Shown: positions 19,846 through 28,841 of the stretch, one piece after another | How positions within the stretch are numbered: position 1 is the stretch's first letter | Layout of the letters: each line of letters starts with the position of its first letter | Assembly: GCF_003149675.1 (NCBI RefSeq) | Contig: NZ_LWMS01000010.1 | Location: 143,958-207,957, forward strand | Direction: 5' to 3' | Length of the DNA stretch: 64,000 nt | Source: Methanosphaera cuniculi | GTDB lineage: Archaea > Methanobacteriota > Methanobacteria > Methanobacteriales > Methanobacteriaceae | Position numbers and translations under genes: made by a program | Notes under the pieces: model-generated | Seen by the model: only the letters and a program-made list of their open reading frames with translations | Told to the model about the DNA's origin: nothing | Databases searched by the model: none

Positions 19846-20034
19846 AAATTTTTTTATTCATATAATATATATTTCTATTTCATGTAATATTTTTAATTTT
19901 ATGATAAAACCATCATATCATATAATAAACTATTATAATATAATATTATACCCATAAATAAAAAAATACAGATAAAACATAAATACTAACTAACAAAAAA
20001 AAACATGAAAAAAAAAGTAGTGGGTGAGATAATA

Positions 20035-20766
20035 ATGAAAATGATAAGTTTTGGAATTGATATATCAGACAATGACATATCATGTAGTGAAGAGCTAATA
20101 ATAGCAGTAGAAGATGATCTTTATAAAATAGAAGATGCAGGAGCACAATTTGCAAGAATTACCAATATAACAGGTGATGATCTAGTAATAACAGCAGTGA
20201 TAGATGATGATGACAAACTAAAAGAAGTAAATCAGGCAATATTTGATGTACTTAAAAATAATGCATTAGGATTTGAAGACCTAAATGGAGTCGGAAAAAC
20301 AGAACAAGAAGCAGGAGAAGGAATATCATATGTTGAAATTGATCTTAATAAGAAATTCTATCCTGATGCAATAATTGTAGCTTTTGACACATACTGTGGT
20401 GAAGCATTTGTAGATGATGTAGCAAAACAAGCATATAATGCAGCAAAAGGAATAGATGGTGTAGCAGATATTGGAGTAAGTTCTACAAAAGGAATAAAAC
20501 ACATACCAGGAGTAGGATATGTATCATCAAAAACAGATGATCCAGTAGTAGTAGTTGCAGTTGAGGATATTCATCAGGTAGGTGTAATAGCAGGTGCAAT
20601 AATAGGAGCAGTTCTTGGATATAGAAATACATATCTTGTAAAACGTGGAACACCAACAAATGTAATACCAGGAAGTGTAATATTTACAGTATCTGCAATA
20701 TTAAATAGTAATGTAATGGACTTAGCTGAACCATTTAGCTATATTATGAGATTACTTAAAAAATAA
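20035..20766 (+). CDS. Conserved-looking archaeal protein of unknown function
   Basis: I choose the ATG at 20035 because GGGTGAG lies six bases upstream; an earlier in-frame ATG at 20005 would overlap this site. The 244 residues begin MKMISFGIDISDNDISCSEE. The protein is acidic in its first half and has a glycine/alanine-rich hydrophobic stretch VGVIAGAIIGAVLGYRN near residue 190, possibly a nucleotide- or membrane-contact segment. I do not recognise the family. Its leader contains GTAGTGGG, the exact complement of the conserved loop in the RNA family at 25.7-27.1 kb (see findings). Confidence 0.7.
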   Translation: MKMISFGIDISDNDISCSEELIIAVEDDLYKIEDAGAQFARITNITGDDLVITAVIDDDDKLKEVNQAIFDVLKNNALGFEDLNGVGKTEQEAGEGISYVEIDLNKKFYPDAIIVAFDTYCGEAFVDDVAKQAYNAAKGIDGVADIGVSSTKGIKHIPGVGYVSSKTDDPVVVVAVEDIHQVGVIAGAIIGAVLGYRNTYLVKRGTPTNVIPGSVIFTVSAILNSNVMDLAEPFSYIMRLLKK

Positions 20767-21020
20767 ATAATTTAAAATACTTAGGATAAGAATTATATTT
20801 TTTTATATCCAATTTATAAAATTTTACATAATCTTTTCCTTTTTATTTTCTACTTTTTTTCTTAGCTTACATGTTATAGTTTTTAAATTAAAGATATCTA
20901 TAAAAGATAAAACTTAATATTAATGATTTACATAAATTATACTAGAATAATCAATAATAAAAAAAATAATAATATTTTTTTATAAATATATAAGGAACAA
21001 TTTGAAGTGGAGATAGAATA

Positions 21021-21881
21021 GTGATACTTTTAAATAAGGGCACAAATATTGTTGTGCAAGGAATTACTGGAAAACAAGGAAGATTTCATACAAAAGAAAT
21101 GTTAGATTACAATACAAATATTGTAGCAGGAACAAGCCCAGGAAAAGCTGGACAAACAGTAGAAGGAGTACCAGTATATAATACTATTGAGGAAGTAAAA
21201 AGATACCATCCTGAAGTAAATACAAGTATTATATTTATACCTGCACCATTTGTAAAAGATGCAGCATTTGAAGCAATATCAGAACTTGACCTGGTAATTA
21301 TTATCACAGAACACATACCAATCCATGATTCAATGGAAATAGTAGAATATGCAAAAGAACATGATACTGTAGTAATAGGACCAAACACACCAGGAATAAT
21401 CACACCAGAAATTGGAAAAGTTGGAATTATGCCAACACACATATTTAAAAAAGGAAACATAGGTCTTGTATCAAGAAGTGGAACATTAACATATGAAATA
21501 GCAAGTGAAATATCAGACTCAGGACTTGGAATAAGTACAGCAATAGGAATAGGTGGAGATCCAATCACAGGACAAAACTTCATAGATGTACTTAAAAAAT
21601 TCGAAGAAGATCCAGATACAGAAGCTATTGTAATGCTTGGTGAAATAGGTGGAATAGCAGAAGTAAAAGCTGCAAAATATGCACAAGAACATCTAACAAA
21701 ACCTATCATATCATTTATTGCAGGAGTATCTGCACCACAAGGAAAACGTATGGGACATGCAGGTGCAATAATTGAAGGAACAGATGGAACAGCAGAAAAC
21801 AAAAAAGAACTACTTAAAAGTTTTGGAGCACATGTAGTAGATAAGCCAAGTGAAATTGTAGCAGTAATCAAATCACTATAA
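21021..21881 (+). CDS. sucD: Succinate-CoA ligase (ADP-forming) alpha subunit
   Basis: 286 residues from a GTG start at 21021 with GTGGAG upstream. The CoA-binding domain is evident (VVQGITGKQGRFHTKEML, VAGTSPGKAGQTVEGVPV, and PNTPGIITPEIGKVGIMP). The ligase half has GLVSRSGTLTYEI, GIGGDPITGQNF, and the phosphorylated histidine in APQGKRMGHAGAII. In methanogens it belongs to the incomplete reductive TCA branch linking succinyl-CoA and succinate. The beta subunit sucC is not adjacent, as is common in Methanobacteriales. Confidence 0.95.
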   Translation: MILLNKGTNIVVQGITGKQGRFHTKEMLDYNTNIVAGTSPGKAGQTVEGVPVYNTIEEVKRYHPEVNTSIIFIPAPFVKDAAFEAISELDLVIIITEHIPIHDSMEIVEYAKEHDTVVIGPNTPGIITPEIGKVGIMPTHIFKKGNIGLVSRSGTLTYEIASEISDSGLGISTAIGIGGDPITGQNFIDVLKKFEEDPDTEAIVMLGEIGGIAEVKAAKYAQEHLTKPIISFIAGVSAPQGKRMGHAGAIIEGTDGTAENKKELLKSFGAHVVDKPSEIVAVIKSL

Positions 21882-22195
21882 GGTTTATATGAAAATTTTT
21901 CCAAAAAAAATAGGAAAAAAAATAGGAAAAAAGACAGTAATTCAAAAAAAAATATACCTAAACACCCATAAACTTTTTTTTTATTCTTTTTTTATAAGCA
22001 ACACTTTTTTTCTAATTATTAGCAGACAATCTTAAATAAATTAATCATTAATACTAACTATAAATTATCATACTTTTTTTTTATTAAATAATATGAACAA
22101 CAAAACTATAGAACAAATATAACAATACAAAAAAAAAGATAAAAAATAACTTTCATAAAAAAAAAAACTTAAATAAAAGGGATGTGTAAGTAAAA
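21882..22195. other. AT-rich spacer between sucD and hmgA
   Basis: Contains a short direct repeat of the type AAAAAAAATAGG at about 21902-21928 and T-rich stretches that may end sucD transcription. No gene, RNA or clear hairpin is seen. Confidence 0.4.
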
Positions 22196-23404
22196 ATGCA
22201 ACTAAGTGAAAAAGAAATCCTAGAAAAACTAAAAACAGGTGAAATAAGACTCTTTGAAATAGAAAAATACACAAACACAGCAAATGAAGCAACAGATATA
22301 AGACGAAAATACATAGAAAATGAAACCAAAGTACAACTACCACATATAGCAAGCTACTCAATAGACATGACAGATACAGCAGCAAAAAATATAGAAAATC
22401 AAATAGGAACAATCCAAATACCAGTAGGAGTAGTAGGACCAATCGAAATAAATATGGATAATGAAACATTCAAAACATACGTACCAATGGCAACAACAGA
22501 AGGAGCACTACTTGCAAGTGTTAACAGAGGATGTTCAACTATACGAAAATCTGGTGGATGTAATGTATCAATACTAGCAAATCAAATGACACGAGCACCA
22601 GTAATTAAAACCAAATCAACCCGAGATGCAAATCAACTAAAACAATGGATAAAAAACAACTTTGATGAAATAAAAAAAGTTGCACAAAGCACAACAAGCC
22701 ATGGAAAACTACTAAAAATAGATCCAATAGCAATAGTAGGACGATATGTATACCCAAGATTTGTATTTGACTCAGGTGACAGTATGGGTATGAACATGGT
22801 AACAATCGCAACAGAAGAAGCATTAAAACTAATTGAAAAAGAAAATGACATAGATGTAATAGCACTAAGTGGAAACTTCTGTGTAGATAAAAAACCATCA
22901 GCAATCAACATGATTGAAGGACGAGGAAAAAGTGTAGTAGCAGAAGTAATAGTACCAAAAGAAGTTGTTGAAAAAACACTAAAAACAACAACACAAGAAA
23001 TAGTAGAAGTAAACTACTCAAAAAACCTACTTGGATCAGCTATTAGTGGAAGTTTCGGATACAATGCACACTTTGCAAACATGGTAGCAGCACTATTTCT
23101 AGCAACAGGACAAGACCCAGCACACGTAGTTGAAGCAAGTCTTGGAATAACAACAGCAGAAAATGAAAATGGAGATTTATACTTTAGTGTTACACTACCA
23201 GATTTACCAGTTGCAACAGTAGGTGGAGGAACACGTCTTGAAACAGCAACAGAATCACTTAACTTAATCGATGCTAAAGGATCTGGAAAAGTTAATAAAT
23301 TTGCATCAATAGTAGCAGGTATAGTACTAGCAGGTGAACTATCACTAGCTGGAGCTCTTGCAGCAGGACACCTAGCATCAGCACATAAGAAACTTGGACG
23401 ATAA
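22196..23404 (+). CDS. hmgA: 3-hydroxy-3-methylglutaryl-CoA reductase, class I
   Basis: 402 residues, the usual archaeal length. Motifs: PVGVVGPIEI, MATTEGALLASVNRGC (catalytic Glu), FDSGDSMGMNMVTIAT (NADPH-binding DSMGMN), SGNFCVDKKPSAINMIEGRG (catalytic Lys), GTRLETATESLNL, and the C-terminal His in AAGHLASAHKKL. It reduces HMG-CoA to mevalonate, the committed step of archaeal isoprenoid lipid synthesis. GGGATG lies just before the start. It is a soluble form without an N-terminal membrane anchor. Confidence 0.97.
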   Translation: MQLSEKEILEKLKTGEIRLFEIEKYTNTANEATDIRRKYIENETKVQLPHIASYSIDMTDTAAKNIENQIGTIQIPVGVVGPIEINMDNETFKTYVPMATTEGALLASVNRGCSTIRKSGGCNVSILANQMTRAPVIKTKSTRDANQLKQWIKNNFDEIKKVAQSTTSHGKLLKIDPIAIVGRYVYPRFVFDSGDSMGMNMVTIATEEALKLIEKENDIDVIALSGNFCVDKKPSAINMIEGRGKSVVAEVIVPKEVVEKTLKTTTQEIVEVNYSKNLLGSAISGSFGYNAHFANMVAALFLATGQDPAHVVEASLGITTAENENGDLYFSVTLPDLPVATVGGGTRLETATESLNLIDAKGSGKVNKFASIVAGIVLAGELSLAGALAAGHLASAHKKLGR

Positions 23405-23481
23405 TAGAAAATATTTTTAAATATAATAAAATTCAAAAATAACAAAAAGAAAAAAAAAATACATAGGAAGGAATCAAAAAT

Positions 23482-24066
23482 ATGAAAGTTTCACCGAAAC
23501 AATTCATTAAAGACTACATTGCTATGAGTAGATATATAGCTCTAGGATCACTTGATGGTATACTAACTGTAATGAGTATATCACTCACAGCAGCAGTAGC
23601 AGCAATAGCAGGAGGACATGCAAACCCTGTAACTGTAGGATTAACAGGACTAAGTGGTGGAATAGCTCTTGCATTATCAAATGGATTTGGATCATACATA
23701 GGCGAACATGCAGAAGAAGAAAAAGATATGAGAACTCTTGAAAATAAGATGCTTCTTAATAATAAACAATTAAATGATACAATTATCGAAGAAAAAGCAA
23801 AATACAGAGTACGCCTAAGTATGATTACTCATGGATCATCTAGTTTTCTAGGATCATTTATACCATCAATACCATTTTTCATACTACCTGATATATACTC
23901 AGCAATAGCAGGAACACTAATAATATGTTTCGTACTTCTAATAATACTTGGATCATACCTAGGACACATATCAAAAGAAAGTATGAAAAAAACAGCTGGA
24001 CAAATTGTAGCTGTAGGAATACTTATTGTAATAATAAGTTACCTTATGGGAGGAGGACACGGATAA
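23482..24066 (+). CDS. VIT1/CCC1-related membrane protein (TIGR00267 family)
   Basis: 194 residues. After a short cytosolic start (MKVSPKQFIKDY) come helices at SRYIALGSLDGILTVMSISL, VTVGLTGLSGGIALALSNGF and two C-terminal pairs, with the charged segment GEHAEEEKDMRTLENKML between them. GSLDGILT and the SNGFGSYIGEHAEEE stretch match the archaeal TIGR00267 group, related to the VIT1/CCC1 iron/manganese transporters. Transport of a divalent metal is a family-based guess. AGGAAGG precedes the ATG. It is the first gene after hmgA and may be co-transcribed with the small gene at 24141. Confidence 0.8.
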   Translation: MKVSPKQFIKDYIAMSRYIALGSLDGILTVMSISLTAAVAAIAGGHANPVTVGLTGLSGGIALALSNGFGSYIGEHAEEEKDMRTLENKMLLNNKQLNDTIIEEKAKYRVRLSMITHGSSSFLGSFIPSIPFFILPDIYSAIAGTLIICFVLLIILGSYLGHISKESMKKTAGQIVAVGILIVIISYLMGGGHG

Positions 24067-24140
24067 AAAAAAAACTACTCCTAATATAACCCCTTTTTTT
24101 TAAACTAATTTTTTTTTATTTGAAATGGAGAAATAATATA

Positions 24141-24335
24141 ATGTTATATAAATATCATGTAGTACTACTAAAAGATGATGTAATAATCACAGATAAATAT
24201 TATAAAAAAGATGAAAAACCAGATATGGATGAATATCAGAAACTAAAAGATCAAACAGGAGCAACAGAAATAATACTAAATACAATAGATGATGATCCAC
24301 TAAATTCAATAATCAAAGAAAATATAGATATCTAA
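24141..24335 (+). CDS. Small acidic protein of unknown function
   Basis: The start ATG at 24141 is set by GGAG 11 nt upstream. The 64 residues (MLYKYHVVLLKDDVIITDKY...) are acidic, with no membrane segment or cysteines. The pattern of hydrophobic strands and charged turns looks like a real folded domain rather than a chance frame. It lies 75 nt after the TIGR00267 gene on the same strand. I do not recognise it. Confidence 0.6.
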   Translation: MLYKYHVVLLKDDVIITDKYYKKDEKPDMDEYQKLKDQTGATEIILNTIDDDPLNSIIKENIDI

Positions 24336-24618
24336 AAATATATATAATCTCCCTTCCAATAATTCTTTTTTTTATTAAATACTTTTTTTTCATATCCATA
24401 AAAGCTAACATTATCATATTCTAAATGCTAAATAGTATCTTATCATATGGAGATTATTTGTTTCTGTAATAATTCAAATAATAGTGTTAGATTCTTTAAA
24501 TATGGGTTGAAAAAATATTATTTTTAAAATATTTGAGTTTCTACTATTTTTTTATATTAGATTAGATATATTATTATAATAACTAAAGTACTAATCGATT
24601 ATAAGGGGAGGTGTATTT

Positions 24619-25443
24619 ATGTCTATGAAATATAATTATATTTTTGCTATTCTTGCTATTATTTGTGGAATTATTGGTACTTTCATTGCATTTTTTATGT
24701 CTGTATTTAGTGAGGATTTAATTTTTAATGCTTTAATGGCACTGATTTCTACTATTTTTGGTGGAATTAGCATGTGGCTTTATAGTAAAGATCCATTTAA
24801 GTCTTGTGTATTATATGTTCTTTGTGCTTTTGGTGTTTTAATTGGTATTTTTATTTTTGGAATTCCAGCATTTTTATTATTTTTAATGGCAGCTATTGGT
24901 GCTTATATGGAACGTGATAAGGTTGATATTCCAATTAGTCCTACAGCAGAAGTTCATACTTTTGGAGAACAATCAGCAACTCAGCAATTTAGCAGACCAC
25001 CTGTGGATACTAATAAGTACTGGATAATTCATATTATTCTTGTTATTATTTTAATTTGTATTCTTGGTGCTTCTATGGTATATGATTCTGCACCTGCTGA
25101 AAATGAGACTGTGCTTAATGTTACTAATATTTCTATTACATCTGAGGGTTATTCTCTTTATACTGTAAAATGTGATATTGTACCACTTGAGAATTTCAGT
25201 TATCTTGAAATGCAGGTTATATTCTATGATAGTAGTGGAGCTGTTATTGGTAAGAGTCCTCTAGCTTGGAATATAAATAATCCTGTTGCTAATGAGACAA
25301 TTAAAGCATCAGGTAGAGCTACTACTGATAGTTCTTCAACAAGACCTGCTCGTGCTGAAATTTATATTTATGATAGTGTCTTTAGTGGTAATGATACATC
25401 TGAGGCTGTTTATCATAAGACTGTAAATATTTCATCAAAGTAG
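24619..25443 (+). CDS. Membrane protein with extracytoplasmic C-terminal domain
   Basis: 274 residues. Three or four N-terminal helices (IFAILAIICGIIGTFIAFFM, then two more by residue 95) resemble DUF4064-type membrane regions. A cytosolic linker with IPISPTAEVHTFGEQ leads to a further helix at IIHIILVIILICILGASM (about residues 134-153). The C-terminal 110 residues contain NVTNISITSEGYSLYTVKCD and a strand-rich module like FxLYD/DUF4352 domains, with several N-x-S/T sequons that could be glycosylated outside the cell. GGGGAGG precedes the ATG. It lies just before the RNA element array. Function unknown. Confidence 0.75.
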   Translation: MSMKYNYIFAILAIICGIIGTFIAFFMSVFSEDLIFNALMALISTIFGGISMWLYSKDPFKSCVLYVLCAFGVLIGIFIFGIPAFLLFLMAAIGAYMERDKVDIPISPTAEVHTFGEQSATQQFSRPPVDTNKYWIIHIILVIILICILGASMVYDSAPAENETVLNVTNISITSEGYSLYTVKCDIVPLENFSYLEMQVIFYDSSGAVIGKSPLAWNINNPVANETIKASGRATTDSSSTRPARAEIYIYDSVFSGNDTSEAVYHKTVNISSK

Positions 25444-25639
25444 ATTGATAGTTGGATATAAAATTTATTTTTTCTTTTTTTCTTTTTTTATTAGTTTTTG
25501 TTAAATTTTTTCTTTTATATTTTTGATATTGTTTTATTTTTCTATTTTGAATTTAGCTTATTTTTATCATGATTTATTATAATTAATTATATTTTTACTG
25601 GCTTTTAGTAATGATTTATAATGATATTTAAACAAAATA
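25444..25639. other. AT-rich spacer before the RNA element array
   Basis: T-rich tracts after the membrane-protein gene (25460-25500) may end its transcript. No coding frame is seen. The TATA box of RNA element A begins at 25640. Confidence 0.4.
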
Positions 25640-25670
25640 TTTATATACTATTAATAAAATAGTAAGTAAT

Positions 25671-25914
25671 ACGTATATAATTAGTTTAGTTTGTCTAAAA
25701 CAAAACAGTTCGCTTTGAGTTATGAGTTTTTTTTTCGACTATATTTTTAACTTATACTAACTCAAATAAAAAGAAATAATATTCATTTTTTCCCACTACA
25801 AAAAAATGATATTAATTAAAAAAACATGACTATAATTATACGTTACTTATTTGATTATACAGGAATAAAAAGTAGTATGAAATCAAAACTACTTTTTAAA
25901 TTATCTTTTTTTTT
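25671..25914 (+). ncRNA. Structured RNA element A of a four-copy tandem family
   Basis: TATA box TTTATATA at 25640-25647, centre 27.5 nt before the first base. P1: ACGTATA (25671-25677) pairs with TATACGT (25837-25843). A small hairpin follows at the 5' end around TTTAGTTTGTCTAAA. P2: GAGTTATGAGTT (25717-25728) with AACTTATACTAACTC (25749-25763), loop containing CGACTATA. P3: ATATTCATTTTTT (25779-25791) with 25800-25812, loop CCCACTAC. A single-stranded tail ACTTATTTGATT...AGGAA follows, then terminator stem AAAAAGTAGT/ACTACTTTTT (25867-25897) and a T run ending at 25914. No ORF with a ribosome-binding site lies inside. The function is unknown; the pairing shared with copies B-D is the evidence that it is an RNA. 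Confidence 0.8.
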
Positions 25915-26151
25915 AAAATAAATTTTAATTTTTAAATTAACTAATTTTAATAAATATTTATAATAAAACTTCATACCTTTTATAATGATTAATCATAACT
26001 ACTACTATTCTAATCAAACTTAATTTTAAAATTACAAAATAAACTTTTTAAAATTTACTAAAAACCTTGCTGTTAATTTCCTTTCATTTTCCGGTCATTT
26101 GAAAAAAAATTACCAAAAAGTATATATAGAACATAAGATATAGTCATTATT

Positions 26152-26384
26152 ACGTATATAATTAGTTTAGTTTGTCTAAAACAAAATAATTCGTTTTGGG
26201 TTATAAGTTTTTTTTCGACTATATTTTTAACTTATAATTTAAAATAAAGATAAAAAATATCATCTCCCACTACAATTTGATATTTTTTATAAAAATGTAA
26301 CTATTCTTATACGTTACTTATTTGATTATACAGGAAAAAATAAAAGTAGTAAAAGTTTTAACTACTTTTAAATATCTTTTTTTT
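26152..26384 (+). ncRNA. Structured RNA element B of the four-copy family
   Basis: TATA box TATATATA at 26121-26128, again centred 27.5 nt before the first base. P1: ACGTATA (26152-26158) with TATACGT (26308-26314). P2: TTATAAGTT (26201-26209) with AACTTATAA (26229-26237), loop with CGACTATA. P3: AAAAAATATCA (26252-26262) with TGATATTTTTT (26278-26288), loop CCCACTAC (26266-26273). The tail ACTTATTTGATTATACAGGAA is identical to copy A. Terminator AAAAGTAGT/ACTACTTTT (26342-26369), T run to 26384. Copies A and B are the closest pair; the P2 and P3 arms differ from A but still pair. Confidence 0.8.
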
Positions 26385-26511
26385 AAAAAATAATTACTTA
26401 AAAAACTCAAATTACTATTTTAATAACAATTTTATCTTTAAAAATAACTTAATCATAACTTTTTCATTAATTATCATAAAATATATAAATGATAAGTAAA
26501 ATAAGTATGTA

Positions 26512-26754
26512 ATGTTATAGTGATTATATTAGTTTGTCTAAAATACTACAACTTAAAATTAAATGAATATCTACTATTTAATTTAAGAAACAGTAAAAAA
26601 AATAATATTTTAAAAAATCACCACTTAAATATTATTAAAAAACGGGAAAAAATTTACTAATACATCCTATACACACAAAACCATTTTTTTTGATATATAA
26701 ATAAATAAGAAGATAAAATAAGTATCTGATCCATACTTAAAGTCTTCTTTTTTT
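26512..26754 (+). ncRNA. Structured RNA element C (divergent) of the four-copy family
   Basis: TATA box ATATATAA at 26481-26488. P1: TGTTATAG (26513-26520) with CTATAcACA (26667-26675, one bulged C). It keeps the 5' TTAGTTTGTCTAAAA. P2: AAATTAAAT (26556-26564) with ATTTAATTT (26576-26584); the loop is shorter. P3: AATAATATTT (26601-26610) with AAATATTATT (26627-26636), loop CACCACTT in place of CCCACTAC. The 3' tail motif is not recognisable. A long hairpin from AGAAGA (26708) to TCTTCT (26748), followed by T7, ends it. Overall length (243 nt) and element order match the other copies; it is the most diverged. Confidence 0.65.
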
Positions 26755-26871
26755 AAAATCTTAACTTTAAAACAATACTCTTTTTTTAGAATAATAATAC
26801 TTGAAAAAATATTAAACTAACTTAAAAAATTAGATGTAACATTTAAATACTAGTGCTATATAATAATATAA

Positions 26872-27123
26872 TTAGTATAGTGATAAGTTAGTTTAGTCAA
26901 ACACGATAAAATAAACATAATATTAACAATTTCAAGTTTTTTCACTATATTTTTTAGCTTGAAATAAGAAGAATCAAAGTATTATGTCCATAGGTATAAT
27001 ATCATTTTTCCCACTACTTTAATGATATTAACACTACTAACAAATATCTCTATACTCCACTTATTTGATTTCAAAGGAAAAACACAGTAGTATTAAATAC
27101 CTCTTTAATACTACTTTTTTTTT
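26872..27123 (+). ncRNA. Structured RNA element D of the four-copy family
   Basis: TATA box ATTTAAAT at 26841-26848 with TGTAAC just upstream. P1: AGTATAG (26874-26880) with CTATACT (27050-27056), a compensated version of the A/B stem. P2: TTTCAAG (26930-26936) with CTTGAAA (26958-26964), loop TTTTTTCACTATATTTTTT. P3: AATATCAT (26998-27005) with ATGATATT (27022-27029), loop containing CCCACTAC (27010-27017). Tail ACTTATTTGATT (27059-27070) and AGGAA (27075-27079). Terminator AGTAGTATTAAA (27086-27097) with TTTAATACTACT (27104-27115), T run to 27123. thrC starts about 390 nt further on, so this is not a direct thrC leader. Confidence 0.78.
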
Positions 27124-27515
27124 AAAAATATTACTTAACATTGTTAACTAATGTTTACATATGAAAAAACACAAAAAAAATCCTAGATAAGATAATAAAA
27201 AAAAATATAAACTCCCACATAAAAAAAATATAAAACTAAATATAACAACCTCTAATAATAACTTAAAAAAAATACTAATTTTTAATAATAAAAAAAAACA
27301 TCAATACATAAAAAAAAACAATACTATCCTATATTAATATAATAAATTTATTTATCTAATAAAAAAGATACAATAAAACATTGATAAAAAAAAATATCAA
27401 AAAACACACAACAACAAAAAATGTAGATACAACAATCGTATATTAATTACAAAAAAAATTTGTATCTTTTTTTTAAATTTGATAATAATATTTAACAAAA
27501 GGAGTTTTATAGAAC
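27124..27515. other. AT-rich spacer between RNA element D and thrC
   Basis: Runs of A with short islands. AAAGGAG before 27516 is the thrC ribosome-binding site. I see no further copy of the RNA element and no gene. Confidence 0.45.
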
Positions 27516-28715
27516 ATGATAAGATGTATTTCTTGTGGCGAAGAATATGACGACGATGAAATAATATACACATGTAAAAAATGTGGATCCATACTAGAAG
27601 TAGAAGTAGACGTAGAAAACATACCACGTAAAACATTTGACTGCAGACGTGATAACATATGGAAATACAAAGAATTTCTACCAGTAAACGCAGAAAACCG
27701 AGTAAGTCTTGATGAAGGAGGAACACCATTTTGTAAATGTGACAAAATAGGAAAAGAACTCGGAATAGATCTATATGTAAAAGTAGAAGGATCAAACCCA
27801 ACAGGAAGTTTCAAAGACCGTGGAATGAGTGTAGGAACAACAAAAGCAGTAGATCTAGGCGTAGATATGGTAGGATGTGCATCAACAGGAAATACATCAG
27901 CATCCCTATCTGCATATGCAGCACGAGCAGGACTAAAATGTGCAGTAGTACTACCATCAGGAAAAGTAGCACTAGGAAAACTAGCACAAGCAATGTTCCA
28001 TGGAGCAAAAGTATTCTCAATAGATGGAAACTTTGATGATGCACTAGAAACAATAACAGAACTAGCATTAGAAGGAGAACTATACCTACTAAATTCAATA
28101 AATCCATACAGACTTGAAGGACAAAAAACAATAGGATTTGAACTAGTACAAGACCTAGGATGGGAATCACCAGATCGTGTAATATTACCTGTTGGAAATG
28201 CTGGAAACATATCAGCAATCTGGAAAGGAATATGTGAATTTAAAGAAGCAGGATACATGAAAGATGTACCAAGAATGACAGGTATACAAGCTGAAAACTC
28301 AGCACCAATAGCAAATGCAGTAAAATCAGGCTCAGATGAAGTAATACCTGTAGAAAATCCTGATACAATCGCAACAGCAATTAGAATAGGAGCACCTGTA
28401 AGTTCAATTAAAGCAATGAGAGCAATTAAAGAATCAGATGGAACAGCAGAAACTGTATCAGATGATGAAATACTTGATGCACAAATGTATCTAGCAAGAA
28501 CTGAAGGAATAGGAGTAGAACCAGCAAGTGCAGCATCAATAGCAGGACTTAAAAAACTTGTAGAAAATGGTGAAATAGACCAAGGAGAACGTGTAGTATG
28601 TATTGTAACAGGACACGTACTAAAAGATCCAAACGTTGCAATAGATGCATGTGAAGAACCAACGAGTGTATCATCAGATCCTGCAGATATAAGAAATGTA
28701 CTAAGAACAATATAA
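27516..28715 (+). CDS. thrC: Threonine synthase
   Basis: 399 residues. An N-terminal zinc-ribbon (CISCGEEYDDDE...CKKCGS) precedes the PLP fold, as in archaeal ThrC. The PLP lysine is in NPTGSFKDRGMSVG, the phosphate cup is in VGCASTGNTSASLSAYAARA, and the C-terminal domain has VEPASAASIAGLKKL. It converts O-phosphohomoserine to threonine. AAAGGAG lies upstream. It is transcribed alone. Codon choice (ATA, AGA, CTA) agrees with its neighbours. Confidence 0.95.
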   Translation: MIRCISCGEEYDDDEIIYTCKKCGSILEVEVDVENIPRKTFDCRRDNIWKYKEFLPVNAENRVSLDEGGTPFCKCDKIGKELGIDLYVKVEGSNPTGSFKDRGMSVGTTKAVDLGVDMVGCASTGNTSASLSAYAARAGLKCAVVLPSGKVALGKLAQAMFHGAKVFSIDGNFDDALETITELALEGELYLLNSINPYRLEGQKTIGFELVQDLGWESPDRVILPVGNAGNISAIWKGICEFKEAGYMKDVPRMTGIQAENSAPIANAVKSGSDEVIPVENPDTIATAIRIGAPVSSIKAMRAIKESDGTAETVSDDEILDAQMYLARTEGIGVEPASAASIAGLKKLVENGEIDQGERVVCIVTGHVLKDPNVAIDACEEPTSVSSDPADIRNVLRTI

Positions 28716-28841
28716 AAAAAAAAGAATATTAGATAATATTATCTAAAATAATATGACCATCCCACTTTTTTTTATTTTTTCTTTTTTTTTCTTAATAAAA
28801 AAAAATAAATTTATCTTAAAAATAGGAGTTATAAAATTACA

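Noticed and set aside
25671..25914. Threonine-responsive leader (riboswitch) for thrC
   Set aside because: Each element ends in its own terminator and the last one stops about 390 nt before thrC, so no direct cis control is apparent.
25671..27123. CRISPR array
   Set aside because: The copies are about 240 nt, separately promoted and terminated, and not short identical repeats with unique spacers.
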